Part shown: positions 12,442 through 24,161 of the stretch, piece by piece | How positions within the stretch are numbered: the stretch's first letter is position 1 | Layout: each line of letters opens with the position of its first letter | Assembly (NCBI RefSeq): GCF_043290135.1 | Contig: NC_134702.1 | Location: 195,766,491-195,830,490 of the forward strand | Origin: Rhipicephalus microplus | Taxonomy: Eukaryota; Arthropoda; Arachnida; Ixodida; Ixodidae | Length of the DNA: 64,000 nucleotides | Direction of reading: 5' to 3' | Made by a program: the position numbers and the translations under genes | The notes under the pieces: generated by a model | Seen by the model: the letters and a program-made list of their open reading frames with translations, nothing else | Told to the model about the DNA's origin: nothing | The model's database searches: none

Positions 12442-14403
12442 CTACTTTGAGCAATGAGAACTGGTGTGCGCACAGCTTGCAACAGACGAGGCGCGACCAT
12501 AAGAATCTTGACGAGCAGTTAAGTTCATGACAAACTTAAATATAATGCGAGACATGAAGCCGCTTCATTGAGTTACGTTTTGAAAACTGTTCGAAAAAAA
12601 AGCATACAGTGGCATTACTATTCTAAACAAAAATAAAGTAACGAAATGTCAATCTGATGCCGCAAGCACCACTGTTTCGGGCATGTTCTCAACGTTGAGT
12701 AAGTGAGGGTCCTTGAAATTGGTGGCGTTTATTCAACTAGAGGATACTTCTAAGCAAGTTAAATAATGTCTGTTCATTTCGAGTGCTTTTGAGGAGAGTA
12801 AGGGAGCTTACTCAACTGCTGCAGTACATAACTGTAAAGAGCAATTTGGCACAAATGCGCTATGCTAATATAGAGAGTTACTTTCTTTTTGGATGACTTA
12901 GGTAGTTTCATTTATCTTACCTATTAGGTTTTCTACTTTTTCAAGTTATAGCGAAATTTCTGTGAATCTAAACAATTTTCTACACCTGAGTAAATCAGAA
13001 TATACAAAATACAAAGCTTAGTAGCTATTTGCATTACACAATTTGCGATAAACTAACAAAAGAAGTAGCTTAAGGTCTTCTGATACTCTCTTTAAATAGC
13101 ACGAATTGCATGTTTTCTAGTGGCAGCATTACATAATAGGTACACGGTTTATAGTGATCTTGATATTGTGCACGCGGTAATTCAGCAAAATTGAGAGGCT
13201 GTTTTCTGATCCTCGTTTAACATCGCTCTACCACCTAGGAGCGCATATCAGTATGTAGGCGCCTGAGAAAACCAGTGTAGAAAAAAATAAAGCCAGCAGA
13301 AAGAATAATCAGTGGCCAAGGAAAATTCCATGAAAAATGTACCCCAAAAATGCGCAATCGCGATGAAAAAAGACAAAAGAAGCAGCAACAAAGTGACCTG
13401 TATGCAGGAAATAAACATTTTCAGTTGGAAAACCTCGACCAACGGGCTGTGTAAAGCTAGTCAAGAAAATCACCACAGATAAAGTAAAAAAAATGCAGAC
13501 GCAGGACCACCTGGGGAAGAGCGACGATGCTGAAAATCGCTTTTCACAGAGGGGTCCTTCCGAGATGAGGACCTGAGTCCCATTGATGGCCACGAATTAT
13601 CGAAACGCCCGAACACCCGCCGATTTATTCACAGCCATGGCGACGACCCCCCCCCCACACACACAGACACACAGACACACCTTTTTACAACCGCTCTCCC
13701 TCCTTTTGGTGGGGAGAAGAAGACCACCTGGGACGGGTGTTTGGAACGGGAACGCGCATGGTTTTCCCGTCCCCAACACGTGAGGTGCAACAACCCGAAC
13801 CAAGCAACAGGCTGGGATCCAGTTTTCCCCTAACGAAGGGCACGCGCTCATCATGTCGTGACGTCATCTTTGCACATTTCCCAACATATGGATTTCTTTT
13901 TCTTTAGAGCTATCCTTTATACAATCCTCATCACGCTCCCGAATTCGGTCCCGGTGGTTCTTCTCAACCCAAACCTCTGTCCACCGTGAATGGCTTAAAT
14001 TAGGGGTATTGTACTCATGGCGGCTAGCGGCACAGTCCGGAAGTTGATTCTAAGCCAAGTGCCAGGACACGTAATGAATTGCAGCTCAGGGAGAAGGTAA
14101 GGCGATGGCAGGGTCGTTGAAAAATGCCGCCTAACTTTGAATTGTGAGAATATGTCTTCTTCATGTCTCAATCGTATATGGCTCATGCCCGCCGGATATT
14201 CAATGTATATTTATAGGAATGTATGTATGCGCGTCGACATAAGGAATAAAAGTCTTAAGTATTGTTTTTGGTCTTAGATGTTTGCATACACCGTGACCGC
14301 AAGGGGTGCCTAAGGAAAACGATGCCTGAGCCCGGTCCTGCTTCTTTAGGCCTTGTTACCAAATCATAATTATACAGAATACGAAAAATTGATTTCAACG
14401 TAT
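12442..14403. other. No recognisable gene
   Basis: Low gene content. There is a poly-C and (CA)n patch near 13645-13680. Overlapping opposite-strand small frames at 13583-13867 have no known motif. Nothing else can be named. Confidence 0.5.
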
Positions 14404-15063
14404 TGTAGCGTAGAGTTCTGGTCGCTACTTGGTCGCCGCTGGAGAGATGACACGTACACACAGCAGATCCATAGAGTTGCTCCTAAACCGATTTATTTGG
14501 CTTTGGGTTCATAATAGACGTTGTACACACTTGTACGCTGCATAACTCTAACAACTCGGAGCAGCACCTTCTGCAACCTGCTCTCGTGGCGTCTCCGGTG
14601 TGACTCTCCCTCGGCTCCCCTGGAAGCGTCCCGAAGCGACCCCCGAGACAAACAAAAAGGACCGCTCAGAAGTATCCGTTCACCACACCCAATCGGGTGT
14701 CACGAATTCAAACAGGTACACCCAATAGTGGGAGGTCTCCACCGAGTTTGAACTTGATGACCGCCATCAGCCTAAACACAAATGACCTAAACTAAAGTAA
14801 AAACATACAACAAGCTACCGCGACATCCGTTAGGCTTCCACCGTACAGCTCACCCCGCATACCTTCAGGCGCCGCGGATGCAAAGCCGTCTGCGGTCTCT
14901 TAAATGGGAACAGACCCTCGCAGGAAGGAAGATAACGCGCTCGTACAACAAAGCCGGTGAGCCACTCAAGGACACTACCGCAAACCCTGCTCCTGGGCAG
15001 ACCCGCGACATTGGAACGAGCCAAAAGTTGAAAGAAAATAGCTACATCTATATCTACGCGACA
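14404..15063 (-). repeat. 3' LTR of element 1
   Basis: The 660-bp direct repeat of 20198-20869 begins and ends with the usual TG/CA dinucleotides. A minus-strand AATAAA lies in the part nearest 14493. The adjacent purine-rich block 15064-15072 is the plus-strand primer. Confidence 0.9.
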
Positions 15064-15072
15064 CCTCCCCTA
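15064..15072 (-). other. Polypurine tract of element 1
   Basis: Minus-strand AGGGGAGG directly precedes the 3' LTR start (TGTCGCG). In LTR elements this tract survives RNase H and primes plus-strand DNA synthesis. Confidence 0.7.
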
Positions 15073-15640
15073 TACGAACTAAGAGTGTCCCCACTCTGGA
15101 TGAGGTGCAAGTAAACTAACAATCCACAACCGAGGACACAAGTTGCTTCGCGCCCTCCAAAAAAGAAAGAACATTTCACGTAAATTTAAAAGGAAATGAC
15201 GCATAACTGTAACATGCGAAAAAGGCGACCCGCGACCGAATAAATGTACAAAACATTTTACATCTGCAAGACACTAAAACACTAATACATGATGACGAAA
15301 CACACATGCTCAAAATAAAACTTGTTTTAAAACAGTGAAACAAAGAAAATACGAATTGCTAAGTACAGTTCTGACGCGCACATCTCAGTAGGAAAGCACA
15401 CACGGAGACACGCAGAGTTACAAAGGGAGTCCTTTAACTCACTCACTCAATATCACTGGCTGTGTAGTAAATCTTGGTGTCACTGTCATAAGCCCCGAGT
15501 CTTTTCGGTTCGGTGTCGGATGACTGGTCCCTATATTGGGTCCGCGGATCAAAGTAGACCTCGGTGTCACTAGCCGAATGTTCACTTTGACCGTGATCAC
15601 TCGCGGGTGGAACTGCGGCCCCACGCTGCGGCACTGTGGT
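15073..15640 (-). other. Non-coding 3' internal region of element 1
   Basis: Between the integrase C-terminus and the polypurine tract there are about 570 bp. The only open frames are short and without motifs (for example 15439-15684), so there is no sign of an envelope gene. Confidence 0.6.
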
Positions 15641-16006
15641 TTAAACACGGACCGAACACTCGCGTTCGCTCTCACTCTCGTCATCCGCGCCGTCGTCGAG
15701 ACATGAACAAGGGCGACACAGTTTCAAACGTGCTACATTCACAATGTCCCTCTTCTTTCCGCTGCTGTCCACGACCTCCCAGTTGTTCTCCGCTACTTGT
15801 CGAAGGAGGCGAAATGGTCCATGGTAGCGGTGGAGGAGCTTTGTTGTTTTGCCCCTCGCTCGTGAGGGCGTCCACACGTAGACGAATTGCCCCGGTCGAA
15901 ACACAGCACCCCGTCGTCGGGCATCGTACGCTCTCTTGTTTTTAGTTTGCTGGTCCCTCTCGCGCTGAGCCACGAGCTCCCGAGCTTTGCGAAGCCTGCG
16001 CGCCAC
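15641..16006 (-). pseudogene. Integrase C-terminus of element 1
   Basis: This 121-codon frame carries the C-terminal integrase module, with the GPF/Y motif (YHGPFRLLRQ) near residues 61-70 and the VARLKL ending near 92-97, before an acidic tail (DDGADDESESERE). The module normally helps bind DNA or choose the target. It overlaps the main RNase H-integrase frame (15793-17346) in a different phase, so a frameshift near 16000-16060 separates it from the catalytic core. Confidence 0.8.
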
Positions 16007-17346
16007 TGCGTATGCACTGAAGGCACCCTCATTGTCACGTTGCAGGTTGAGGCTCGCATCAATGGGAAGGTCGGCTCACGGCCATGCAACAAGAAAAATG
16101 GCGTGAAGCCGGATGTCTCTTGCTGCGAAGAGTTGTAACCGAAGACGACATAAGGGAGAAATTCGTCCCAATCCCCGTAGTCTGTCGAAACATACATACT
16201 GAGCATGTCCGCAAACGTACGGTTGAACTTCTCGCAGAGGCCATTCGTCTGCGGGTGGTAGGCGGTGGTAGTGATCTGGTTGCTCCCCATTGCTCGGAAT
16301 ACCTCTTCAATGAAGGTACTAATAAAATGCTTTCCCCGGTCAGTGATTATCTTCGCCGGGGCTCCATGCCGTAGAACCACTTGCTCCACAAAAGCTTGGG
16401 CTGCCTCAGCGGCCGTTGCAGCGGGGCAGGCGACCGCTTCTAGCCACTTTGAGTGATAGTCAGTCATCACAAGCACGTAGCGATGGCCGCGTTTACTCTT
16501 CGCGAAGGGTCCAAGAAAATCCATGCCGATTTGCTCAAATGGCCGCCCCACAGGGGGTATAAGTTGGAGAAAACCGACAGGTTTGCAAGGTGGTGGCTTT
16601 CTCGTCTGGCAGTCTGGGCAGGTGAGGACATACTTGCTCACGTATGCGAACATCTTTGGCCAGAAATAGCGGCAGCGTACTTTTTCCCATGTGCGCTTGA
16701 CACCAAGGTGGCCTGCCGTGGTGTCGTCATGGCAGTGCTTTAGGATGTCCGGTCGCAGACACCTGGGGACAACAAGTGCCGCGCGGTCTTCCTGAAACCT
16801 TTTTGCCCTCCGATAAAGAACACCATCGATTAACCGAAAGCTCCGGGCCGTTCTTTTAGTTTTCCTGACAACGGGCGCGTTCGGCCGCTTGAGGTGCTGG
16901 ATAATTTCTCCCATCCATGGATCTGCCCTCTGTCGTTCCACAACATCCACTCGATTGAGAGCCAGCAACGGTAATTGATTTTCTTCGCTTGCTGGCGTGG
17001 GGTCATGAGGAAGGCGAGAAAGCGTATCGGCATTTCCATTCTTCCGGCCTGGGCGTCGTCTCAGCATTATGTCGAATTCCTGCAGCAACAAAGACCACCG
17101 CATGAGACGACCATTCGGATTCCGGATCTTCATAAGCCAACCAAGGCTAGCTTGGTCGGTCACGACTGTGAATTTAGCCCCAAAAACGTACGGCCGAAAC
17201 TGTGCACAGGCGTACATGACGGCGAGACATTCCTTCTCAGTGTTGCTGTAATTAACCTCAGCTTTATTAAGGTGCCAGCTAGCATATGCGATGACTCTTT
17301 CTTGAGCTGCGATTCTCTGAACGAGCACGGCTCCAATGCCAAGCAT
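15793..17346 (-). pseudogene. RNase H and integrase of element 1
   Basis: The 517-codon frame starts inside RNase H (VIAYASWHLNKAE, then VVTDQASLGW and the DTLSR end near residue 107) and continues into integrase. The HHCC zinc domain has His near 206 and 213 and Cys at 243 and 246. The catalytic DDE residues appear intact: Asp 276 in MDFLG, Asp 336 in TDRG and Glu 372 in the NGLCEKFNRT block. From about residue 440 the frame leaves the family and reads shifted sequence, so the true C-terminus is in 15641-16006. The first shown Met is internal, and the upstream RT part lies in other frames. Confidence 0.88.
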
Positions 17347-17375
17347 CCGTGTGTACCTCTATTGGTCGTCCCGGC

Positions 17376-17840
17376 TCAAACTGACGCAGAACGGGGGCTG
17401 TGACAAGTTTCTCTTTGAGGGACTCCATCGCTACCTCGCAGGCCGCATCCCAGACGAAAGGAACATCTTTTTTGGTCAGGTTGGTCAGAGGTCGAGAATA
17501 CTAGAAATATCCTTAATGAATCACCGATAGTAGTTGCAGATACCAAGAAAGCTCTGCACACCTTTCTTGTTTCGTAGCTTGGGGAATTTTTGATCGCTGC
17601 CACTTTGTCGGGATCCGGCCGGATGTTTTCGCCCGTAAGAATGTGTCCGAGATAATTGATCTCCTTTCGGGCGAAACTGCACTTCTCGGGCCTCAGTCGT
17701 AGGTTCGCTGCTTCCAAAGCCGTAAGTACACTCTGCAAATCTCTCAAATGGGCTGCCATGTTCTTAGAGAAAATCACGATGTCGTCCAAGTAGGCCAAAC
17801 ACACCCTCCAGATTAGATTATTGAGAACTGAGTTGATCAT
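17376..17840 (-). pseudogene. Reverse transcriptase core, element 1
   Basis: The frame begins within the RT palm and shows the catalytic YLDD box at residues 17-20, followed by the thumb/connection blocks (LRLRPEKCSFARKEINYLGH and the GENIRPDPDKVAAI block). After about residue 88 the reading frame departs from the RT family, which marks a frameshift before RNase H. The preceding part of RT is in 17949-19094, with another break between 17840 and 17949. Confidence 0.85.
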
Positions 17841-17948
17841 TCTCTGAAATATGGCGGGTGCGTTACACAGACCGAATGGGACAACGTTGAATTTGTAGAG
17901 TCCCCGCCCACATGAAAATGCTGTCTTAGGCTTATCCTCTTCTCGAAT

Positions 17949-19094
17949 TCAAATTTGCCAGTAGCCTGATGTAAAATCCAATGTCGTGAAGTAACGGGAT
18001 CCCTGCAGCACATACAGAATGTCGTCGATTCTCGGCAAAGGGTGGACGTCTCTCTTCGTGACAGCATTGACTCTTCTAAAATCTACGCAGAAGCGCCAGC
18101 CGCCATTCGGCTTCTTTACTAGAACCACAGGGGACGACCATGGGCTGTTGGACTCTCTGATCACTCTGTCATGAAGCAACTCATCAATGTGCTGGCCAAT
18201 TACTTCCATTTCGAAGGTGGAATGTCGGTAGGGATGTTGATGAATGGGAGCCGCGCCACCTGTGTCTATGACATGCTCCGCGACGTCAGTTCTCTGAATT
18301 GGGTTATGTTCTCCCGTAAACAATTGGCGGAACTTATTCACAAGTGTGAGTAGCTCCGCTCTTTCGGAAGGTTGCAAATGGTCCCCCGTGTCCACTTCGA
18401 AGTCGCCGCTACCCGCTGGGCAGTGCGGCGCGGCGACGCCGAGCTGTGCATCATAATTAGGCGCAGCCCAGCCAAGCTTCGTGCCGCAATGCATAGTTAC
18501 TGGCGACATGGTAGGGTTAGCCACACGGACAATGCCGACACCACTCAACACATTCGTTATGGTTCGTGTCACACACAACCTGTTTCTCAAATTAACATTT
18601 TGCTCGATATTGTGGACGCCGTCTATGGGAACCTGTACAGGCACAACCTCCTCGGTGCGTGGCTCTATGCGGATCTGCTCCTGGCACCTCACTGGGACGT
18701 CGCCGTGAGTTACTTTCTTCGGCTCTACTTGAAGATCAAACGCCTCTCCCCCAATGTGCAATTTCTCCGCAGAAAAATCGATTACTAACCAAGCTGCTCG
18801 GCAAAATGGGAGCCCACCCGGCAGCTCGTAAGGGCATTCCTTGACAATTAGAAATTTCTGAGTTATTTTCACGGTGCCGAATTCAAGAAGTACTTCCGCT
18901 TCCCCTATGGGCGATAGGATATTTACTCCAATGCCTGTAATCAAAATTCCAATCTCTCTAAATTCTTGAACTGAAGTGATCTTCTGCGCGAAATCAAGGG
19001 AGACAACATTTACAGAAGAGCCGGTGTTGACGATTAGTCTGTCACTTCTACCGCTTGCCTTGATAGGTAGATAGATTAATTGGTTTACCGCCAA
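17949..19094 (-). pseudogene. Protease and N-terminal RT, element 1
   Basis: The 381-codon frame opens with an aspartic protease. The catalytic triplet reads NTG at residues 23-25, where the family has DTG, so the key Asp is lost. A linker of about 200 residues follows, then the RT fingers/palm: SPWSSPVVLVKKPNGGWRF, CVDFRRVNAVTKRDVHPLPRID and a terminal FTSGYWQI. It ends by frameshift just before the next RT blocks. Context and order fix it as Ty3/gypsy pol. Confidence 0.88.
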
Positions 19095-19123
19095 TGTGCA
19101 GACTGAGCGGCCAGGCAGGCCCC

Positions 19124-20265
19124 CTATGGCTGGCCATTCCCGTTTCCCGAGTCAAAATGCCGCTCACCGTTGCCGCTTTGTTCGTCCCGTCTCTGTCGCT
19201 GCTGGTCCTCGTACTGCCTGTGACATTGTCGCGCGATGTGGCCGAGGCGATGGCAATAGTGGCACCGGGGGCGCCCATCGCCGCCGCGGGATGTTCTAGG
19301 AGGGCACTGGGCAGGCGGCCGGCAAACCTCGTCCTCTCCAGCTTTCAACCTGTTGGCAAGTGACTTAATCGACTCGGCGAGGGCCTTCAATTCCAGATTG
19401 CCCGCAGCGTCGCGTCGGTGATGTTGAGCGTCCGAAATGCATGTCGGCACGGCGTCCTGGTGCTCGCGAACAGGAGCGCTCACCAGAGTGGGCTGTGTCG
19501 CGATTGATTCCCCAGGAATGGCCGCTGACCACGGCTGCGTAACCTTGGCTGGGAGGTAGCTGTTCAGAGGACTCAAATGGGCACGGGCCATCAACGCGGC
19601 AATTTTTATCCGTTGCAGAATTTGTAAAAATTCTCCTGAACTTGTCGGGTTGGCGAGGACCATTTTCTCTAGAGCATCGGCGCGGAGTCCACGCAAAAGA
19701 TGACGTACGCGGTTTTCCTCTTTCATAGCTGGCTCTACGTGGGCGCACAGCTGCAGTACGTCGTAATAATACTGCTCCTGGCTCTCAGACGGCAGTTGAA
19801 TCCGATTCTCTCGCCTCAGGCGGGTTATCTCTGCTGCGTGGCGGCCAGTGAAGCTAGACTTAAGCAACGTGGTCAACTCTTCACACGTATTAGGAGCGCC
19901 GGTCATGACTTTCGTTGTATACCATTTTTTGCGTCGCCCTCCAAAGCCAAATAAAAAAATTTCACCTTTGTATCGTCGTCCCATGAGTTGAGTGAAGATA
20001 CATGTTCGTAGCAGGTCACCCACTCCGATACGGATTCCTCAGGTGTACCTTTGAAGATCGGGGGCCAGAAGAAGGCTCTCGAGGTTGCACCAGTTGGAAG
20101 GTGGGCCATTCTCACACCGTCCTCCGCGCCGTTCTGGCTCCTCAGAGTGGGCATCACCGTACAGGGTGTTTTCGCTACCGCGCAGCCTCCACCACTTTGT
20201 AGCGTAGAGTTCTGGTCATTACTTGGTCGCCACGTACACAGAGATGACAGAGATGACACGTACAC
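19124..20265 (-). pseudogene. Gag of element 1
   Basis: Two overlapping frames make up gag. Frame 20265-19903 holds the N-terminal capsid part (a motif around FKGTPEESVSEWVTCYEHV, ending in FFYLALEGDA). Frame 20023-19124 (299 codons) continues with the capsid (RRENRIQLPSESQEQYYYDVLQ) and ends with a CCHC zinc knuckle, CHYCHRLGHIARQC, near residues 254-267, followed by an Arg/Gln-rich tail. Gag forms the particle shell and packages RNA. The phase change near 19910-20020 is a frameshift that inactivates this copy. Confidence 0.85.
20183..20197 (-). other. Putative primer-binding site of element 1
   Basis: Minus-strand TGGTGGAGGCTG lies three bases inside the 5' LTR. The TGG start is expected for pairing with a tRNA 3' CCA end. 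The same 12 bases occur at the equivalent position of element 5. Confidence 0.55.
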
Positions 20266-20869
20266 ACGGCAGATCCATAGAGTTGCTCCTAAACCGATTT
20301 ATTTGGCTTTGTGTTCATAATAGACGTCGTACACATTTGTACGGTGCATAACTCTAACAACTTGGAGCAGCACCCGCTGCAACCTGCTCTCGTGGCGTCT
20401 CCGGTGCGACTCTCCCTCGGCTCCCCTGGAAGCGTCCCGAAGCGATCCCCGAGACAAACAAAAAGGACCACTCAGAAGTATCCGTTCACCACACCCAATC
20501 GGGTGTCACGAATTCAAACAGGTACACGCAATAGCGGGCGGTCTCAACCAAGTTTGAACTCGATGACCGCGGTCCACCTAAACACAAATGACCTAAACTA
20601 AAGTAAAAACATACAACAAGCTACCGCGACATCTGTTAGGCTTCCACCGTACAGCTCACCCCGCATACCTTCAGGCACCGCGGATGCAAAGCTGTCTGCG
20701 GTCCCCTAAATGGGAACAAACCCTCGCAGGAAGGAAGATAACGCTCTCGTACAACACAGCCGGTGAGCCACTCAAGGACACCACCGCAAACCCTGCTCCT
20801 GGGCTGACCCGCGACATAGGAACGAGCCAAAAGTTGAAAGAAAATAGCTACATCTATATCTACGCGACA
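20198..20869 (-). repeat. 5' LTR of element 1
   Basis: This 672-bp direct repeat matches 14404-15063. It differs from the 3' copy mainly by a short duplication in the segment near 20230-20260 and scattered substitutions. Confidence 0.9.
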
Positions 20870-21771
20870 ATATTTTGCAAAATATAAATGCGTTTTTTTT
20901 TGTGAAGTCAAGTGACCCTAAAAAAAACGTTTGCTGGCCTTGCGCATGCGCTCCTGGCTTCGATGTGCCGTCACAATCTTGTGCTTTCTGTTGTTCACTG
21001 TCGCTTCTTTCCTTTGCGACAATTATTGTGCAGTTGAAAGTGCATTTGTTTTTACGGTAATGTAATAAAAATGTTGCCTATTTTATAGCCGTAGTTATAA
21101 ATTTGCTTTTTCAGAACTGTTATTGCATAAAAGTGAACCATCCACAGTCCCTTACTTTGAGAAAAACAAGTGTGGAGTGTCCTGCACAACTCTCTTGCTG
21201 AAAAAGTGTTATTCATACTTTATGAAGGGTGCTCAACTAGTACCCGATCTCTACGATGTGGATCATCTATTTTTAAACGAGTGGTTCTCAGTAGATAATA
21301 GAAATTCTAGTCTTGAAAGAAAAAAAAGGAAAATAGCAGTCCTGTGCGGAAAGCGCCGTATAGTAACTGCGAAATCTCCACGATCGCACTTCTTAAAAAC
21401 CGTCGTAATCTATGTTAGAGCTACTTATACCCAATGTACCCAATACTCTAGTAATTTTTCAATGATTGATGACAATGAAGAATAATGGCTGAGTAGTTTG
21501 CAATGAATCGCAAGCATTTAGGTACCCAATAAAAATGATCAAGTCATCACGGCCACTCGTAGCACAATTCTTATTTTGTCTCAACTGGTTACATCATTCG
21601 TATTCCATGACGCCTGGTTGGGATAATATTTTTCTACTACACTTCTAGATGCGAGGCAGCTTACGGTCGAGCTACATCCTATGTGTGTGACCCCCTTTAC
21701 TGCACATGCGCAATAGCTCGCTCAGGTACTTCCAAAGCGCGAGCTCGCGCTAGCGCGTTCGGGACTCTGTA
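20870..21771. other. No recognisable gene
   Basis: AT-rich sequence with a 120-codon plus-strand frame (21123-21485) that has no known motif. A perfect 16-bp GC palindrome, AGCGCGAGCTCGCGCT, lies near 21736, just left of the next transposon. Confidence 0.45.
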
Positions 21772-23403
21772 AAGGCTGGTGCACACCGGCGACTAGCACA
21801 GATCACGCGACCGTTAACGACTGGTCGCAAATAGTCGCGAACGGTCGCAAGCAATCGCAAAGAGACTGCTTTGCCTAGTCGCTTCCTGACCTATTTTTCA
21901 GTCGCGCGGCTGCGGTCGCAAACCTGCTAGAACTAATCAGTGATGCTCAATTTTTGTTGTTTGGTTTTTTATTGCACTGGCGAGAACAGATTAAAAACAA
22001 GAAATGCGGCGCGCTCGGTTTCCTCCGCTCACTCAGCTGGCAGCGATCAGCTGATCGGCGCCGGTCTCCAGAGTTCTCGCCGATAACGAGATCCGGACGT
22101 GACTCTCCAGTATTGAAACTTCCGGTCTCTCGCATGCAGCCTCGACCGGTGTGAACATCCACGGAGGAAGGAAAAAGGTAAGGAGAGCGCATGCCCAGCC
22201 GGCGCAGCGCGTAAAAAAATGTGGCGGAAACGACATCATGGTGGCCATATTCACTAGGCACAATGGCGGCGTTGCTATGGTTACGTGTTGTGCAGTGGAG
22301 CTGGTCTAGCAGTGAGCGGCCGCGGCTGGCGGCGGAATGTGTGCCTCCCCAGGTCTCGTGCTTAGCCGTGGTGGACAATATCTGTGCTCTGCGCCGCGTT
22401 ATTGGTTACGCAGTGTTCTCCTGGCTGTTACATTACTCTTAGCAACGTTTACAAATCCCTTTGTCTATCACGGGGTTTCAACAGTGCGTAGAACAAGTGC
22501 ATATTCATGTGTCGTGCGGCGGATGAAGCAGTTAGTGTTCAGCGAAATTGCGTTGGGCACCATGACGAAGCTGAATGACGACGAACGCCTTGCAGGTCAG
22601 TGACGGTTGATCAGTGCTCCTGCTTGTGACAACGGACAACGTTGTTGAGCCCAGCAAGACGCCGTGAGGGCCATGTGCACACGTAGTTTCGTGTTGTGTG
22701 TGTACAGTAACAACTTGCATGTGCGTATTAAAACACCTTTTCTGTTCTGCTTGGTACACTCTCCACCAGCATTGCATGTAATCTCAACGTAACAGCAACC
22801 ATGTTCAACTGTCACTAGCACCGTGCTCAAAGTCACCACGGTCGCAGAATGCCGACGCCGGTGAGTTTCACGCGGAACACGGACACAGTGGCAGGACGCT
22901 GCGTCGGCCGCGTGGCGGAATGCAACCGTAGAAGGCGCACGACCGATCGTGTTGTCTGTACAGTTGCTGAATTAATGTCGTGAAAGCACTCGGCGTTGTC
23001 AGTGCATCTAGCGCGCGTTATCTCGTAGTTTCTTCGTTGTCGGCGAGCCGTTACTTCTTGTTATTACTCGGACGAAGCTATTTCACTGAAGGTGTCCCGC
23101 TGGCTCAGTGTGATGAGCCCAGTTCCATTAGTTTCGGATCGTCACGACACACGCGCTGCGCAGCCCACGTGCTTTCCGAGCCGGAGAGGGAGTCGCGCCT
23201 TCTGCTTCGCATTCATATGTAAACAAGAGAGGAGAATTTGCCTAGTCAATATGGCCGACTTCCGGCTTCACCGCGGCTTCACAACGAGTGACGTCAAGGC
23301 CGCTCCTTACCTTTCCTTCCTCCGTGTGAATATCAGTCGCTTTTAGGTCGCCAGTTGCAAATGGTTGCGCGACAGCTGCTAGTCGCCGCTGTGCACCAGC
23401 CTT
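21772..23403. mobile_element. 1.6-kb terminal-inverted-repeat DNA element
   Basis: The two ends are inverted copies of AAGGCTGGTGCAC followed by a shared GGCGACTAGCA, about 28 bp in all with two mismatches (21772-21799 and 23376-23403). Further inside, a second pair of inverted segments matches: 22155-22190 and 22240-22262 against 23305-23332 and 23233-23260. The match includes CGGAGGAAGGAAA and GGCCATATT.ACTAGGCA. No transposase domain is visible. The ends resemble PIF/Harbinger-type elements, but the 3-bp target duplication is not clean (TAA against TAC), so the class is uncertain. It is probably non-autonomous. Confidence 0.65.
22337..22603 (+). CDS. Possible first exon inside the TIR element
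   Basis: An 88-codon plus-strand frame lies in the CpG-rich centre of the element. It includes a hydrophobic stretch near residues 26-45 and an internal MTKLNDDERLAG start (ATG near 22561). That start is followed at once by a GCAG/GTCAGT splice-donor context. Harbinger-type elements often carry a second gene for a MADF or Myb-like DNA-binding protein whose N-terminus can look like this, but twelve residues are not enough to assign it. It could equally be chance. Confidence 0.2.
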   Translation: MCASPGLVLSRGGQYLCSAPRYWLRSVLLAVTLLLATFTNPFVYHGVSTVRRTSAYSCVVRRMKQLVFSEIALGTMTKLNDDERLAGQ

Positions 23404-24068
23404 ACGTGGCTTGGTAAGAAGCGGCGGCGTTTTCTCCTTGCACGCTCTCAACAAAGATGTGATAATGCCGGAAACGAGATTCTACAGACGCGCGATAAAC
23501 GAACGCGTTGTATCATAGCAAGAACGCGCTGGCACGTGCTAGCGCGTTCAGTCCTGCATCAGTGGCTTTATAAGACGGTGTGTCTTCTCCTCATGACTTT
23601 CACTCAGCAATCACTTGATGGCTTGGGATGGCTTTGGTGAACGAGATTCTGCAGCCGCGTGATGTAGGCACGTGCTCCCGTGTGGCGTCGCGATGAACTC
23701 GTATGGCGTGCTCCAACATGAGTTCAGGACGAATAACACCAACAGAAAATATACTGAATTCGTGATGTGCTCCACTTGCAAGAACGCGTTAACATCGCGA
23801 AAGGCGCCCGTGATGAAAGGAACTGTAAGACCAATGTGTTAGTTTTTTAATGGGTATGACAACGTGGTTTTTTCGCGATGTAATGCTTGTGTAGGGCTTT
23901 ACACACTCGTACTTAACTCTCTCGTAGGTTTTACTAGTTCGTAGCTGTAAAGGCAGTCCTCCACGTCTCCGTGGAAACCAGCGACGATGGGAGGGTGTGT
24001 GGTGGTTGATGATGTAAAGAGGGCTTGCGGTTTGCGTGATGGGAGCGGCATGGTCGTCAGCCCACTCA

Positions 24069-24161
24069 TTATGCGACATGCTTGTGAACACTGGGTCCAA
24101 ACGGTGTCCCGAAGGAAGCTGCAGCGAGTAGGGATAAGTATACGAGAGAAACGCGAACCAT
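24069..24161 (-). CDS. Short frame with signal-peptide-like start
   Basis: The minus-strand frame encodes 30 residues beginning MVRVSLVYLSLLAAASFGTP: a short positive start, a hydrophobic core and a small-residue cleavage zone, which is how a secretory signal looks. A TATATAA/TTTATATA box lies at 24217-24224, about 55-60 bp upstream of the ATG. This leaves room for a start site about 25-30 bp below the box and a short leader, as in many tick salivary genes. The frame stops after 30 codons. A longer overlapping frame (23789-24202) runs in another phase through the same DNA. It may be exon 1 of a spliced secreted-protein gene, a frameshifted pseudogene, or chance. Confidence 0.3.
   Translation of the reverse strand: MVRVSLVYLSLLAAASFGTPFGPSVHKHVA

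Larger units (their letters stand above)
14404..20869 (-). mobile_element. Ty3/gypsy LTR retrotransposon (element 1)
   Basis: A complete element lies on the minus strand: 5' LTR 20198-20869, gag with a zinc knuckle, then protease, reverse transcriptase, RNase H and integrase, then 3' LTR 14404-15063. The order protease-RT-RNase H-integrase defines Ty3/gypsy. The LTRs begin TGTCGCG and end GCTACA (minus strand) and are clearly related, differing by scattered changes and a short local duplication in the 5' copy. A polypurine tract abuts the 3' LTR. Flanking bases do not give a perfect target duplication. Gag and pol are broken by several frameshifts, so the copy is inactive. There is no env-like frame between integrase and the 3' LTR. 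Confidence 0.9.

Noticed and set aside
15439..15684. Possible env frame in element 1
   Set aside because: About 80 codons, no signal peptide, no membrane segment, in the region before the 3' LTR. Nothing supports an envelope gene.
14399..20874. Target-site duplication of element 1
   Set aside because: Flanks CGTAT and ATATT do not match as a clean duplication, so it is not reported as a feature.
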